Positions 26,974 to 33,763 of a DNA stretch of 64,000 nt are shown here, one piece after another (positions within the stretch are counted from its first letter, which is position 1; each line of letters opens with the position of its first letter). The notes beneath the pieces were generated by a model that saw nothing but the letters and a program-made list of their open reading frames with translations, was not told where the DNA came from and ran no database searches. A program made the position numbers and the translations under genes. This stretch comes from VAYN01 sp964540905. GTDB lineage: Bacteria; Actinomycetota; Thermoleophilia; Solirubrobacterales; 70-9. The stretch is from positions 1 to 64,000 of the forward strand of contig CAZIOS010000003.1 in assembly GCA_964540905.1 (NCBI GenBank), in the 5' to 3' direction.

Positions 26974-27021
26974 TCCTCCTCGTTCACCCTGCAGATGCAG
27001 GGCGGCGCCAAGAGCCTGCTG
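26974..27021 (+). pseudogene. short remnant of an L-type gene
   Basis: Bases 26980-27021 encode SFTLQMQGGAKSLL, matching KFTLSMQGGEKGLL near the end of the L protein at 14249-17791, with clear nucleotide similarity (GATGCAGGGCGGCG shared). Nothing flanking matches, and the frame is not part of a plausible gene. The rest of the 626-bp space 26874-27499 holds no gene I can support; only weak Arg/Ser-rich frames are open. Confidence 0.4.
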
Positions 27022-27409
27022 GAAACATCTGAGCGCCAGCGCCCGCGCTCTCTCGCCGGCCGCTCTGGGAGTGGGAGTGGGGGTGGAGGAGAGGCCGCCG
27101 CCATCTCGACCGCCTGAGCCGTTTTCTCGTCGTGACTGTCCCAGCTCAGTCCCACAGACACGCCGAGCGGGAAGGCGATGCCGATCGAGAACGACGAGGC
27201 GCCGGTGCCTCAACTGCCGTTTTGAGGTGCGGGGTCAGGGCCTTGACCGCGTCCTGCAGGCGCGCCAGTACGTTCTTTGCCGAAGCCGACGAGCTTGCGC
27301 ATCGATTCGGGGCTCGTATCCGTCCTCGACGGACTCCGCCCGTTGGCGGCCCCTGGCACTGCCGGTTTGCCCGCGCTCCCCGCCTTAATACCAACCTCCG
27401 CACCTTGCT

Positions 27410-27422
27410 CTATCCTAGATAG
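27410..27422. promoter_or_regulatory. candidate operator/promoter of the TetR gene at 27500
   Basis: CTATC-CTA-GATAG is a perfect 5-3-5 inverted repeat in an AT-rich patch about 80 bp before the TetR start; TATCCT or TAGATA could serve as a -10 element. Such short palindromes near the start of TetR genes are often autoregulatory sites. Confidence 0.35.
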
Positions 27423-27499
27423 AACCATGTTCTTGCATCACGGCGACGGGCGACGTAGGCGGCCCGAGTCTCGGCGATCCACCTCGGCCCGGACCGCCT

Positions 27500-28252
27500 A
27501 TGTCGGCGCCGTATCGCCCCCTGGCGGACCCTGAGCGCGGGCCTGCGAGCATGAGCCCGCAGCCACCGCGCCCCTATCCGCAGGGCGGCCACGACCCCTC
27601 GCCGCTGCCGCGCGGGCGCCACCGGATCCCCGCCGAGGTGGTGGTGGCAAATCAGCGCCGTCGTCTGATCCTGGGAGCCACCCAGGCCCTGGCCGAGCAC
27701 GGCTACGCGGCGCTGACGGTCAAGCACGTGATCGAAGCCGCCGGCGTCTCCCGCGCCACCTTCTACGCCAACTTCGACAACAAGCGCGACTGCGTCCTCG
27801 CCGCCCATCGCGATGCCTTCGAGCGCCTCCTCGGGCTGATCCTCCGCGCCTGCTCGACCGAGCGCGAGTGGCCGTTCAAGGTCAAGGCGGCGATCGCGGC
27901 GCTCTTCGACCTCGCCGCCGAGGCGCCCCTGGAGGTGCGCCTGCTCACCCTCGACGCTCTGGCCACGGACATGGCGATCGCCGGGGTGATGACCGACTCC
28001 AACACCCACCTGGCGGCCCTCCTGCGCGAGGGTCGCCGCCACACGCCGCTCGGTCCCTTGATGCCCGACCTCACCGAGGAGGCGCTGATCGGCGCCGTCT
28101 CCGCCGTCCTCGGCGGCCACCTGCTGGACGGCGGTGTCAAGGACCTGGCGGAGCTGCAGCCCGAAGTCCTCCAGCTCCTCCTCACGCCCTACGTCGGCGC
28201 GCCCGAGGCGGCTCGGGTGGCGACCGGGTCGCGGTTCGGTGCGGCGCCATGA
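27500..28252 (+). CDS. TetR-family transcriptional regulator
   Basis: A 250-residue TetR protein with the pre-helix motif RGRHRIPAEVVVANQRRR, a helix-turn-helix with GVSRATFYANFDNKRDC at about residues 88-104 and the ligand domain segment EWPFKVKAAIAALFDLAAEAP. It is the nearest relative in the window of the TetR at 400-1095, down to the C-terminal end EAARVATGSRFGAAP. The two mark the two edges of the surface-protein locus. An alternative start is ATG 27551. Ligand unknown. Confidence 0.88.
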   Translation: MSAPYRPLADPERGPASMSPQPPRPYPQGGHDPSPLPRGRHRIPAEVVVANQRRRLILGATQALAEHGYAALTVKHVIEAAGVSRATFYANFDNKRDCVLAAHRDAFERLLGLILRACSTEREWPFKVKAAIAALFDLAAEAPLEVRLLTLDALATDMAIAGVMTDSNTHLAALLREGRRHTPLGPLMPDLTEEALIGAVSAVLGGHLLDGGVKDLAELQPEVLQLLLTPYVGAPEAARVATGSRFGAAP

Positions 28253-28270
28253 GACACAGCAGGGTAGTGT

Positions 28271-28285
28271 CGCCATCAGATGGCG
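28271..28285. promoter_or_regulatory. palindromic operator of the RHH/MazF operon
   Basis: CGCCATC-A-GATGGCG is a perfect 7-1-7 palindrome immediately upstream of a -10-like TATTCT (28287-28292), placing it in the -35/-10 spacer. With transcription starting near 28300 the message would be leaderless at the GTG 28302. This is the expected layout for autorepression by a ribbon-helix-helix antitoxin. Confidence 0.65.
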
Positions 28286-28301
28286 CTATTCTCTGTCTAC
28301 T

Positions 28302-28535
28302 GTGACCGCCACCGCCACCATTCGCGTCCCTCGCGAGACCCGCGACCGGCTTGCTGCCCGCGCCCGCGAGCGCGGTGTCTCGCTTTCCCTGCTGCTCACC
28401 GAGTTCGCCCGCCGCGCCGAGCGCGCCGACGCGCTGCGCTCCGAGCGCGAGGCCACCCGTGCCGACGCCGCCGATCGCGACGTCGCCGCTGAGGAGCGCG
28501 AGTGGGAGGCGGTTCTCGGCGATGGCCTCGACTGA
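28302..28535 (+). CDS. ribbon-helix-helix antitoxin (MazE/CopG-like)
   Basis: A 77-residue protein starting at GTG 28302. Residues 3-35 fit a ribbon-helix-helix DNA-binding domain: a strand ATIRVPRETRDRL followed by two helices with VSLSLLLTEFARRAE. The rest is a charged helix (RSEREATRADAADRDVA) of the kind antitoxins use to wrap the toxin. It overlaps the MazF-like gene by 14 bp. The palindrome at 28271-28285 is its likely operator. It is predicted to neutralise the neighbouring RNase toxin and repress the operon. Confidence 0.75.
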   Translation: MTATATIRVPRETRDRLAARARERGVSLSLLLTEFARRAERADALRSEREATRADAADRDVAAEEREWEAVLGDGLD

Positions 28536-28899
28536 GCAACCGCGCCGCGGCGAGATCTGGCTTGCCTCCCTCGGCGCCGCCCGCAAGGGTGAGCCTGGAA
28601 AGAACCGCCCCGCCATCGTCGTCTCCGTCGACGGTCTCCTCACCGGCGACGAGAGCGAGCTGATCGTCGTCGTGCCTCTCTCCAGCTCCCGGACCCCCTC
28701 GATGCTGCGCCCGCCGGTCTCACCGGCAGAGGGCATCGGCACCGACAGCGCCGCGATCTGCCGCGGCATTCGCGCTCTTGCCCGCGGTCGACTTCTCCGC
28801 CGCCTCGGCGAGGCGTCCGCCGAGACTCTGGCCGAGATCGAGAGCGCGCTCGAGACGATTCTCGGCCTCGATAGGCCCGCGACGCCCTCGTCTGCGTAG
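28522..28899 (+). CDS. MazF/PemK-type endoribonuclease toxin
   Basis: A 125-residue protein with the PemK/MazF signature: RRGEIWLASLG at the N-terminus, NRPAIVVSVDG, then VVVPLSSS and a conserved central GTDSAAIC..IRAL. MazF enzymes are sequence-specific mRNA interferases. The start ATG 28522 lies inside the antitoxin gene, which keeps toxin translation coupled. The length is normal for the family, so the toxin appears intact. Confidence 0.85.
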   Translation: MASTEQPRRGEIWLASLGAARKGEPGKNRPAIVVSVDGLLTGDESELIVVVPLSSSRTPSMLRPPVSPAEGIGTDSAAICRGIRALARGRLLRRLGEASAETLAEIESALETILGLDRPATPSSA

Positions 28900-29024
28900 T
28901 CGTCGCAACCGGACGGCGTGAGCGCTTCGAGCGCGCCAACGCAGCAGGGGCCACCTTGCGCGAGATCGGCGATGCCGTGGGCCTTCACCACACCAGGGTT
29001 GACCAGGTGATCCGCGGGGAGTGA
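28899..29024 (+). pseudogene. helix-turn-helix fragment without a start codon
   Basis: In the frame ending at TGA 29022-29024 the translation contains RFERANAAGATLREIGDAV and GLHHTRVDQVIRG. This is the pattern of the small actinobacterial helix-turn-helix proteins of the type AGASLREIA.AVGLSHQRV.Q. No ATG, GTG or TTG opens this frame ahead of the domain, so it looks like a decayed regulator or a remnant left by insertion of the toxin-antitoxin pair. Confidence 0.35.
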
Positions 29025-29120
29025 AGTTCGCCTGGCAAGTTTGGAGAGGAGCCAGATTCGCTCTCTGCGCTGACGAGCTGCTATGCCTGCTTTTGCCTTG
29101 CTAAAGCGGTAAATGCAAAT

Positions 29121-29193
29121 GCCCCGAGCTGGATTCGAACCAGCGGCCTATCCCTTAGGAGGGGATCGCTCTATCCAGCTGAGCTATCGGGGC
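29121..29193 (-). tRNA. tRNA-Arg (anticodon CCU)
   Basis: The minus strand folds as a cloverleaf: acceptor GCCCCGA/TCGGGGC, D arm GCTC/GAGC, anticodon stem ATCCC/GGGAT around CTCCTAA (anticodon CCT, arginine AGG), and T arm GCTGG-TTCGAAT-CCAGC. The 3' CCA is not encoded. It stands alone, flanked by the MazF-type and VapBC-type toxin-antitoxin modules; tRNA-Arg genes are common integration sites. Confidence 0.96.
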
Positions 29194-29225
29194 CGGTGCC
29201 AATCGTAGATGCGTCGGGGCGACGA

Positions 29226-29852
29226 TCAGCCGTAGAGGCTCTCGGCGGCAAGCTCCTGGCCGCGGCGGCTCCAGAGCTTGACTTCGAGGAAGATCTCGTC
29301 GCCGTAGCCCTCGAGGGCGTCGAGGGCGATCAGGGTGAAGCGGTCCTGGGAGATCTCCTCCTGGTCGACGGTCTCGTCGTCGAGCTCGGCGGTGGCGGCG
29401 ACGGCGCCGCGGACCAGGGGACGGCCCCAGACCAGGGTGACGGCGCCGGCGCGGCCGTTCTCCCCCCGCCAGCGGCCGATCACGTCGTCGTTGAGGTCGA
29501 TCCGCCACTCGGGGTTGTCCTCGGCGAGGACGTCGGTGAAGTCGGCCCTGGCCGTGAAGTCCCGCTGCTCGCCGCTGGTCGACTGCACGTAGGAGACGTG
29601 GCCGAACAGCTCCAGCTTGCCCTCGGCGCTGTCGCTGCGGGCCGAGCAAGGGAGCCAGACCCGCCCGCCCCAGGCGCGCTCGGGGAACCAGTCGACCTCG
29701 GCCGGCAGCTCGGCTCCCTCCGGCAGGTCCTCGATCGCCGCGACCGCGGCGGCGAAGGTCTCGTGGAGGCGCTCGGCGAAGCGGCCGTGCGGGATGCCCT
29801 CCTGGGTGGTGTCGGAGATGAAGCGCGGGATCGGCCGTGGGTTCGGAGTCAC
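29226..29852 (-). CDS. hypothetical protein
   Basis: A soluble acidic protein of 208 residues, starting at GTG 29852. There is no signal peptide or membrane helix. Conserved-looking features are the N-terminal PNPRPIPRFISDTTQEGIPH, the central WFPERAWGGRVWLPC and a C-terminal half of alternating strands (VTLVWGRPL, IFLEVKLWSR). I do not recognise the family. It is transcribed away from the VapBC pair and ends 32 bp from the tRNA gene, whose transcription follows in the same direction. Confidence 0.65.
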   Translation of the reverse strand: MTPNPRPIPRFISDTTQEGIPHGRFAERLHETFAAAVAAIEDLPEGAELPAEVDWFPERAWGGRVWLPCSARSDSAEGKLELFGHVSYVQSTSGEQRDFTARADFTDVLAEDNPEWRIDLNDDVIGRWRGENGRAGAVTLVWGRPLVRGAVAATAELDDETVDQEEISQDRFTLIALDALEGYGDEIFLEVKLWSRRGQELAAESLYG

Positions 29853-29979
29853 GGGCGGGGACCCTACAGCGCCGGTTGGCACCAGCCTTGTGCGAAGGGG
29901 GAGAGAACGCCTGCCTCGGGACCTTGGGGAGGGGATGTCAACCGTTGCTGCCAGATTGCCGAATTCGGTATTGCCAAGT

Positions 29980-29988
29980 GTATATACT
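29980..29988 (+). promoter_or_regulatory. vapBC -10 box within a palindrome
   Basis: GTATATAC (29980-29987) is a perfect palindrome that contains or overlaps the -10-like TATACT (29983-29988), seven bases before the ATG of the antitoxin. TA-rich palindromes at this place are typical VapB operator half sites. The -35 region is poor. Confidence 0.5.
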
Positions 29989-29994
29989 CGGAGA

Positions 29995-30231
29995 ATGGCG
30001 AAGGTGATGATCTCGATTCCCGACGAGCTGCTCGGCATGCTCGATGCCGAGGTGACGCGCCGCGGCACCTCCCGCAGCGCTCTGCTCCAGGATGCGGCCC
30101 GCCGTGAGCTGGGCCTGTTGCGTCGCAGCCGCGAGTCGCTGCTCGCCGACCTCGACGGGCTCAGCCGCTCCTGGCGCGGACCCCTCGACGCCGCGGCGCT
30201 GGTCCGTGCCGATCGCCGCCGGGACGCTTGA
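29995..30231 (+). CDS. vapB: VapB-type antitoxin
   Basis: A 78-residue protein with an N-terminal ribbon-helix-helix (MAKVMISIPDELLGMLDAEV, then GTSRSALLQDAARREL) and a C-terminal toxin-binding tail. The start is ATG 29995. The PIN-domain gene follows directly. It should repress the operon through the palindrome at 29980-29987 and inhibit the toxin. Confidence 0.82.
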   Translation: MAKVMISIPDELLGMLDAEVTRRGTSRSALLQDAARRELGLLRRSRESLLADLDGLSRSWRGPLDAAALVRADRRRDA

Positions 30232-30233
30232 GC

Positions 30234-30665
30234 GTGACGGCGTCCGCGGAGGCAGGGACAGCCTGGATCGTCGACGCCAGCGTCGCCGTGAAGTGGTTTC
30301 TGCCAATCGAGCGTGAGCCGGACGGCGAGCGGGCGCGGGCGCTGATCGGCCAGCTGCCGATGCGCACCACCAGCCTCGGCTTCTACGAGGTCGGCAACGT
30401 CCTCACGATCCACTCCGGCTGGCCCGGCGAGAAGGTGGCCGCCGCCCTCGACCTGCTGCTGGAGATATGCGGCGACCCCTTCGCGATGAGCGCCGACGAC
30501 CACCGGGTCGCGGCCGACCTGGCGCTTGCCCACGACCTCAGCTTCTACGACGCTTCCTACGTCGCGATCGCCCGCCGGCTGGGCCGGGGGCTGCTGTCCG
30601 CCGACGGCGATCTGCTCGAGCCGGCGCTGGCGACCGGGCTCGACGCCTCAGAGGCACTCGCGTAG
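30234..30665 (+). CDS. vapC: VapC-type PIN-domain ribonuclease toxin
   Basis: A PIN-domain protein of about 143 residues. The acidic active-site residues are in WIVDASVAVKWF (first Asp), SLGFYEVGNVL (Glu), and LSFYDASYVAIA with LLSADGDLL (later Asp residues). VapC toxins cleave tRNA or rRNA. I prefer GTG 30234, which has GGGA about ten bases upstream; TTG 30228, overlapping the antitoxin stop, is the alternative. The 3' end overlaps the convergent galT-like gene by 18 bp. Confidence 0.85.
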   Translation: MTASAEAGTAWIVDASVAVKWFLPIEREPDGERARALIGQLPMRTTSLGFYEVGNVLTIHSGWPGEKVAAALDLLLEICGDPFAMSADDHRVAADLALAHDLSFYDASYVAIARRLGRGLLSADGDLLEPALATGLDASEALA

Positions 30666-31709
30666 GTCGGCGGCGGCCCGCTCCGGCGGGTAGACGTTGA
30701 TGTCGACGCCGGTGCCCAGCTCGAAGCCAGCCTTGATCGTCAGCCGCGGGGCGATGTCGACGTGCCAGTGGAACTGCTCGCCGCCGCGGGGGGCGGTGCG
30801 GACCCAGAGGTTGAGCTCGGGCGGGCCGCCGAAGCGCTCGGCGAGGAGGCGCAGCGCGGTGCGAATCATCGCCGTCCCGGCCTCGTCCTGCTCGAAGTGG
30901 GCCTGCTCGCGGCGGGGGACGACGCGCAGCTCGAACGGCGAGCGCGAGGCCCAGGGGCAGATCAGCGCCGCCTCGTCGTCGATCGCGACCAGGCGCTCGC
31001 GCCGGCGCACCTCCTCGACCAGGACGTCGCTGAGCAGGCCGGCGCCGGCGCCGCGTTCGGCGTAGGCGCCCGCACGCTCGCGCTCGCGGGCGACCGCCGC
31101 CGGCACGAACGGCAGCGCGTAGAGCTGGGCGTGGGTGTGCTCGAGCGAGGCCCCGGCGCCGCCGCCCTCGTTGACGATCAGCTGCAGGTAGGAGGCGTCG
31201 GCGTGGGCCCGCATCCGCTGGCGCCAGGTGGCGATGGCGGCGGCGAACTGCTCGTCGTCGAGCGCCGCCATCGCGGTCTCGTGCCGGGGCGAGTTGATCA
31301 GCACCTCGTGGGCGCCGAGCGCCGGGCGGCTGGCGAAGAGATCGGGTTCGCCCGCCCGCCGCGAGGCCAGCAGCGGGTCGCCGCTGCTGGCGAAGGCGCC
31401 CGCCTCGGCCCCGGTCGGCGATCCCGCCCGCTCGGCCAGCGGCGGGCCATCGGGGGTTCCCAGCGCCGGATAGAGGTTCGGCACCACCCGCGTCTTCCAG
31501 CCGGGGCTCTCGGCCGGTCCGCCGCCGGGCCGCAGCGCGTAGAGCTCGGCCGGCGTGCGCTCCTCGTGGCCCTCGCAGAAGGGGCAGTTCTCCGGCCCCT
31601 TCGGCTCGCTGGCGCGGGCCGAGAAGTTGTCCGGGCGCTCGGCACGGCCCGGAGCGAGCAGGACCGGCAGCCCGCTGAGTTGATCGATGCGGAGCTCGGG
31701 CGCGCTCAG
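30648..31709 (-). CDS. galT: galactose-1-phosphate uridylyltransferase-like protein, probable CTG start
   Basis: GalT-family nucleotidyltransferase of 353 residues, the usual length. Zinc-site and substrate motifs are visible: PENCPFCEGHE near residue 45, NEGGGAGASLEHTHAQLYAL (the His-x-His of the nucleophile) and EQFHWHVDIAPRL. The family normally begins PELR.D..TG; here that stretch (PELRIDQLSG) is encoded at 31698-31669 and there is no ATG, GTG or TTG in frame before GTG 31487, 74 codons later. The codon CTG at 31709-31707 sits exactly where the family starts and overlaps the upstream stop as CTGA, so I place the start there. It is probably coupled to the SPFH/NfeD pair. Confidence 0.8.
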   Translation of the reverse strand: MSAPELRIDQLSGLPVLLAPGRAERPDNFSARASEPKGPENCPFCEGHEERTPAELYALRPGGGPAESPGWKTRVVPNLYPALGTPDGPPLAERAGSPTGAEAGAFASSGDPLLASRRAGEPDLFASRPALGAHEVLINSPRHETAMAALDDEQFAAAIATWRQRMRAHADASYLQLIVNEGGGAGASLEHTHAQLYALPFVPAAVARERERAGAYAERGAGAGLLSDVLVEEVRRRERLVAIDDEAALICPWASRSPFELRVVPRREQAHFEQDEAGTAMIRTALRLLAERFGGPPELNLWVRTAPRGGEQFHWHVDIAPRLTIKAGFELGTGVDINVYPPERAAADLRECL

Positions 31710-32554
31710 GGGCGAGAGGGGGGGAGGTCGCCGGGAGGCGCCGGCGGCTCGGGCGGGGCCGGGGGTTTGGGCGCTTTCGCCTTGCTCCCCCCGGTTTTGT
31801 GATCGGAGCGGCCAATGAACGGCTCCAGCACGTCCATCGGCAGCGGGAAGACGACGGTGGTGTTCTGGTTGCTGCCGATTTCCAGCAGCGTCTGCAGGTA
31901 GCGCAGCTGCAGCGAGGCCGGGTTGGTGCTGATGATGTCGGCGGCGTCGGTGAGCTTCTGCGCCGCCTGGAACTCGCCCTCGGAGTTGATGATCTTGGCC
32001 CGCCGCTCGCGCTCGGCCTCGGCCTGGCGGGCGATCGCCCGCTGCATCTGCTCGGGGATTTCGACGTCCTTGATCTCGACCGCGGTCACCTTCACACCCC
32101 AGGGCTCGGTCGACTCGTCGATGATCGTCTGCAGCTCTTCGTTGAGCCGCTCGCGCTCGGAGAGCAGCTGGTCGAACTCGGCCTTGCCGAGCACCGAGCG
32201 CAGCGCCGTCTGCGAGATCTGCGAGGTGGCGAGGAGGAAGTTTTCGACCTCGACGATCGCCTTGCGCGAGTCGACGACGCGGAAGTAGGCGACCGCGTTG
32301 ACGCCGGCGGGGACGTTGTCGCGGGTGATCACCTCCTGCGGCGGGATGTTGAGGGTGACCGTTCGCAGGTCGACCTTGACCATGCGATCGATCAGCGGGA
32401 TCAGCAGGATCAGGCCCGGCCCCTTCTGGGCGATCAGCCGGCCGAGGCGGAAGATGACGCCGCGCTCGTACTCGCGCAGGACCCGGACCGAGGTCCCGAC
32501 CGCGATCAGCGCGAAGAACGCCAGGACGATCACGATTCCGCCGACAACTGCCAT
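31706..32554 (-). CDS. SPFH/band-7 (slipin/stomatin) membrane protein
   Basis: A 282-residue stomatin-like protein. One N-terminal membrane helix (about residues 3-22) is followed by the band-7 domain with EYERGVIFRLGRL, PGLILLIPLIDRM and the conserved ALRSVLGKAEFDQLLSERE. A coiled-coil segment (IARQAEAERERRAKIINSEG) and a Pro-rich C-terminus complete it. Slipins scaffold membrane microdomains and nearly always pair with an NfeD protein, as here: the upstream nfeD gene overlaps by one base (TGATG). The stop overlaps the predicted CTG start of the galT-like gene. Confidence 0.92.
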   Translation of the reverse strand: MAVVGGIVIVLAFFALIAVGTSVRVLREYERGVIFRLGRLIAQKGPGLILLIPLIDRMVKVDLRTVTLNIPPQEVITRDNVPAGVNAVAYFRVVDSRKAIVEVENFLLATSQISQTALRSVLGKAEFDQLLSERERLNEELQTIIDESTEPWGVKVTAVEIKDVEIPEQMQRAIARQAEAERERRAKIINSEGEFQAAQKLTDAADIISTNPASLQLRYLQTLLEIGSNQNTTVVFPLPMDVLEPFIGRSDHKTGGSKAKAPKPPAPPEPPAPPGDLPPSRP

Positions 32555-33033
32555 CAGCTGACTCCTCTGCTCGCTTGCTCCGCGGATTCCGATTCGGGCC
32601 GCACCACCAGCGTCAGCCCCTCGACCGCCTCGACCGTGACTCTATCCCCCAGCTGCGCCGCCGCCGCGCCGCCGGCCAGCCGCGCCCCCCAGACCGTGCC
32701 GGCCAGCCAGACCCGCCCCTCGGGGTCGATCGTGGTGCGCGCCTCGGCGCTGGCGCCGATCAGCTCCTCGGTGCCAGTGCGGACGGGCTGGTCGCGGTGG
32801 GCGGCGATCACCTTGCGGGTGATGAAGTAGAAGCTGACCGCGGAGACGACGCCGAGCGCCAGCAGCGCCGGCCCGGCCCAGTCGGCGTCGCCGCTGCTGG
32901 AGCCAAGCGCCAGCAGCCCGCCGGCGATCAGGCCGGCGACGCCGAGCGCCGCCAGGATGCCGCCGGTCGGCAGCAGCAGCTCGGCGACGAGCAGGGCGAT
33001 CCCGATGGCGGCGACGACCACGAACGCTTCCAT
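32554..33033 (-). CDS. NfeD-family membrane protein
   Basis: A short NfeD of 159 residues without the ClpP-like protease domain of the long form. It has membrane helices at about 5-22, 24-45 and 53-71, then the soluble OB-fold domain from about residue 85 (LIGASAEARTTIDPEGRVWL.G) to the end. It is the partner of the SPFH protein encoded next, with a one-base stop/start overlap. The pair is thought to maintain membrane quality or microdomains. Confidence 0.88.
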   Translation of the reverse strand: MEAFVVVAAIGIALLVAELLLPTGGILAALGVAGLIAGGLLALGSSSGDADWAGPALLALGVVSAVSFYFITRKVIAAHRDQPVRTGTEELIGASAEARTTIDPEGRVWLAGTVWGARLAGGAAAAQLGDRVTVEAVEGLTLVVRPESESAEQASRGVS

Positions 33034-33040
33034 CGGTCGA

Positions 33041-33613
33041 TTATCCGCCCTTCAGCGCGTATTGGCGAACGTCGGCTTCGAGTTCGGAGTCGTGCGCGTA
33101 AGGACCCTGCTTGAGGTAGACGAGCTTGCCGGCGCGGTCGTAGAAGGCGGTGTCGGGAAAGCCGATCCTGGCGCCGATCGATTCGGCGATCTTCTTGTCG
33201 GGATCGCTGAAGCTGGGGTAGGGGACGGGGGCTTCTTCGAGATATTCCGCTGCGTTGGAGCTGGAGTCTTCGGAGTTGACCCCGAGGAAGGCGACCTGCT
33301 TGCCGTAGCGGGCCGAGAGCTTCTGCAGGACCGGGAACTCGAAGCGGCAGGGGCCGCACCAGGAGGCCCAGACGTTGGCGACGACCGGGTAGCCCCTGAG
33401 CGCGGCGATCCGCTTTTCGTAGGCTTCGGTGCCGCCCGGCAGCAGCCTGTCCGCCTGCGCGTGCAGCGCCGCCAATCGTGGCGGCGAGCCGGCCAGGGCG
33501 CGGGCGTAATCCGGGTGCTGGCCGTTGCCCCGCGAGGAGCCGCAGCCGGCGGTGGCGCAGGCCAGCAGCGCGGTCAGCGCCAGCGCGATCGAGAGTGTTG
33601 CGCCCTTTGACAT
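33041..33613 (-). CDS. TlpA/ResA-like thiol-disulfide lipoprotein
   Basis: A 190-residue lipoprotein: hydrophobic leader with lipobox TAGC (Cys24), then a thioredoxin fold with the redox motif WCGPC at residues 85-89 and the cis-Pro region GFPDTAFYDRAGKLVY. TlpA/ResA proteins reduce apocytochrome c or other extracytoplasmic disulfides; the ccm genes 8 kb away make that role plausible but not shown. It ends 7 bp before nfeD on the same strand. Confidence 0.85.
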   Translation of the reverse strand: MSKGATLSIALALTALLACATAGCGSSRGNGQHPDYARALAGSPPRLAALHAQADRLLPGGTEAYEKRIAALRGYPVVANVWASWCGPCRFEFPVLQKLSARYGKQVAFLGVNSEDSSSNAAEYLEEAPVPYPSFSDPDKKIAESIGARIGFPDTAFYDRAGKLVYLKQGPYAHDSELEADVRQYALKGG

Positions 33614-33763
33614 CGACTCCGTGATTACAATACGTATGTTCGGTCCGCTGGTATGGCGGGCCGCTGAGATCTCCGGGGGAATGGGATACCGACCCTCGGG
33701 AGCCCTCGTTCACCCGCCCGGCCGCCCGTCTCGTGCGCGGCGGGGCTGACCCAGAAGCCTTTG

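Noticed and set aside
27130..27430. Short frames on both strands before the TetR gene at 27500, including one with an amphipathic KNVLARLQDAVKAL segment.
   Set aside because: No ribosome site or family match and inconsistent frames; left as gene-free space.
29025..29120. Possible attachment site or ncRNA next to the tRNA.
   Set aside because: No repeat of the tRNA 3' end and no convincing structure seen.
33614..33680. ATACGTAT palindrome upstream of the TlpA-like gene as an operator.
   Set aside because: An 8-bp AT-rich palindrome in a promoter region is expected by chance and no regulator is adjacent.
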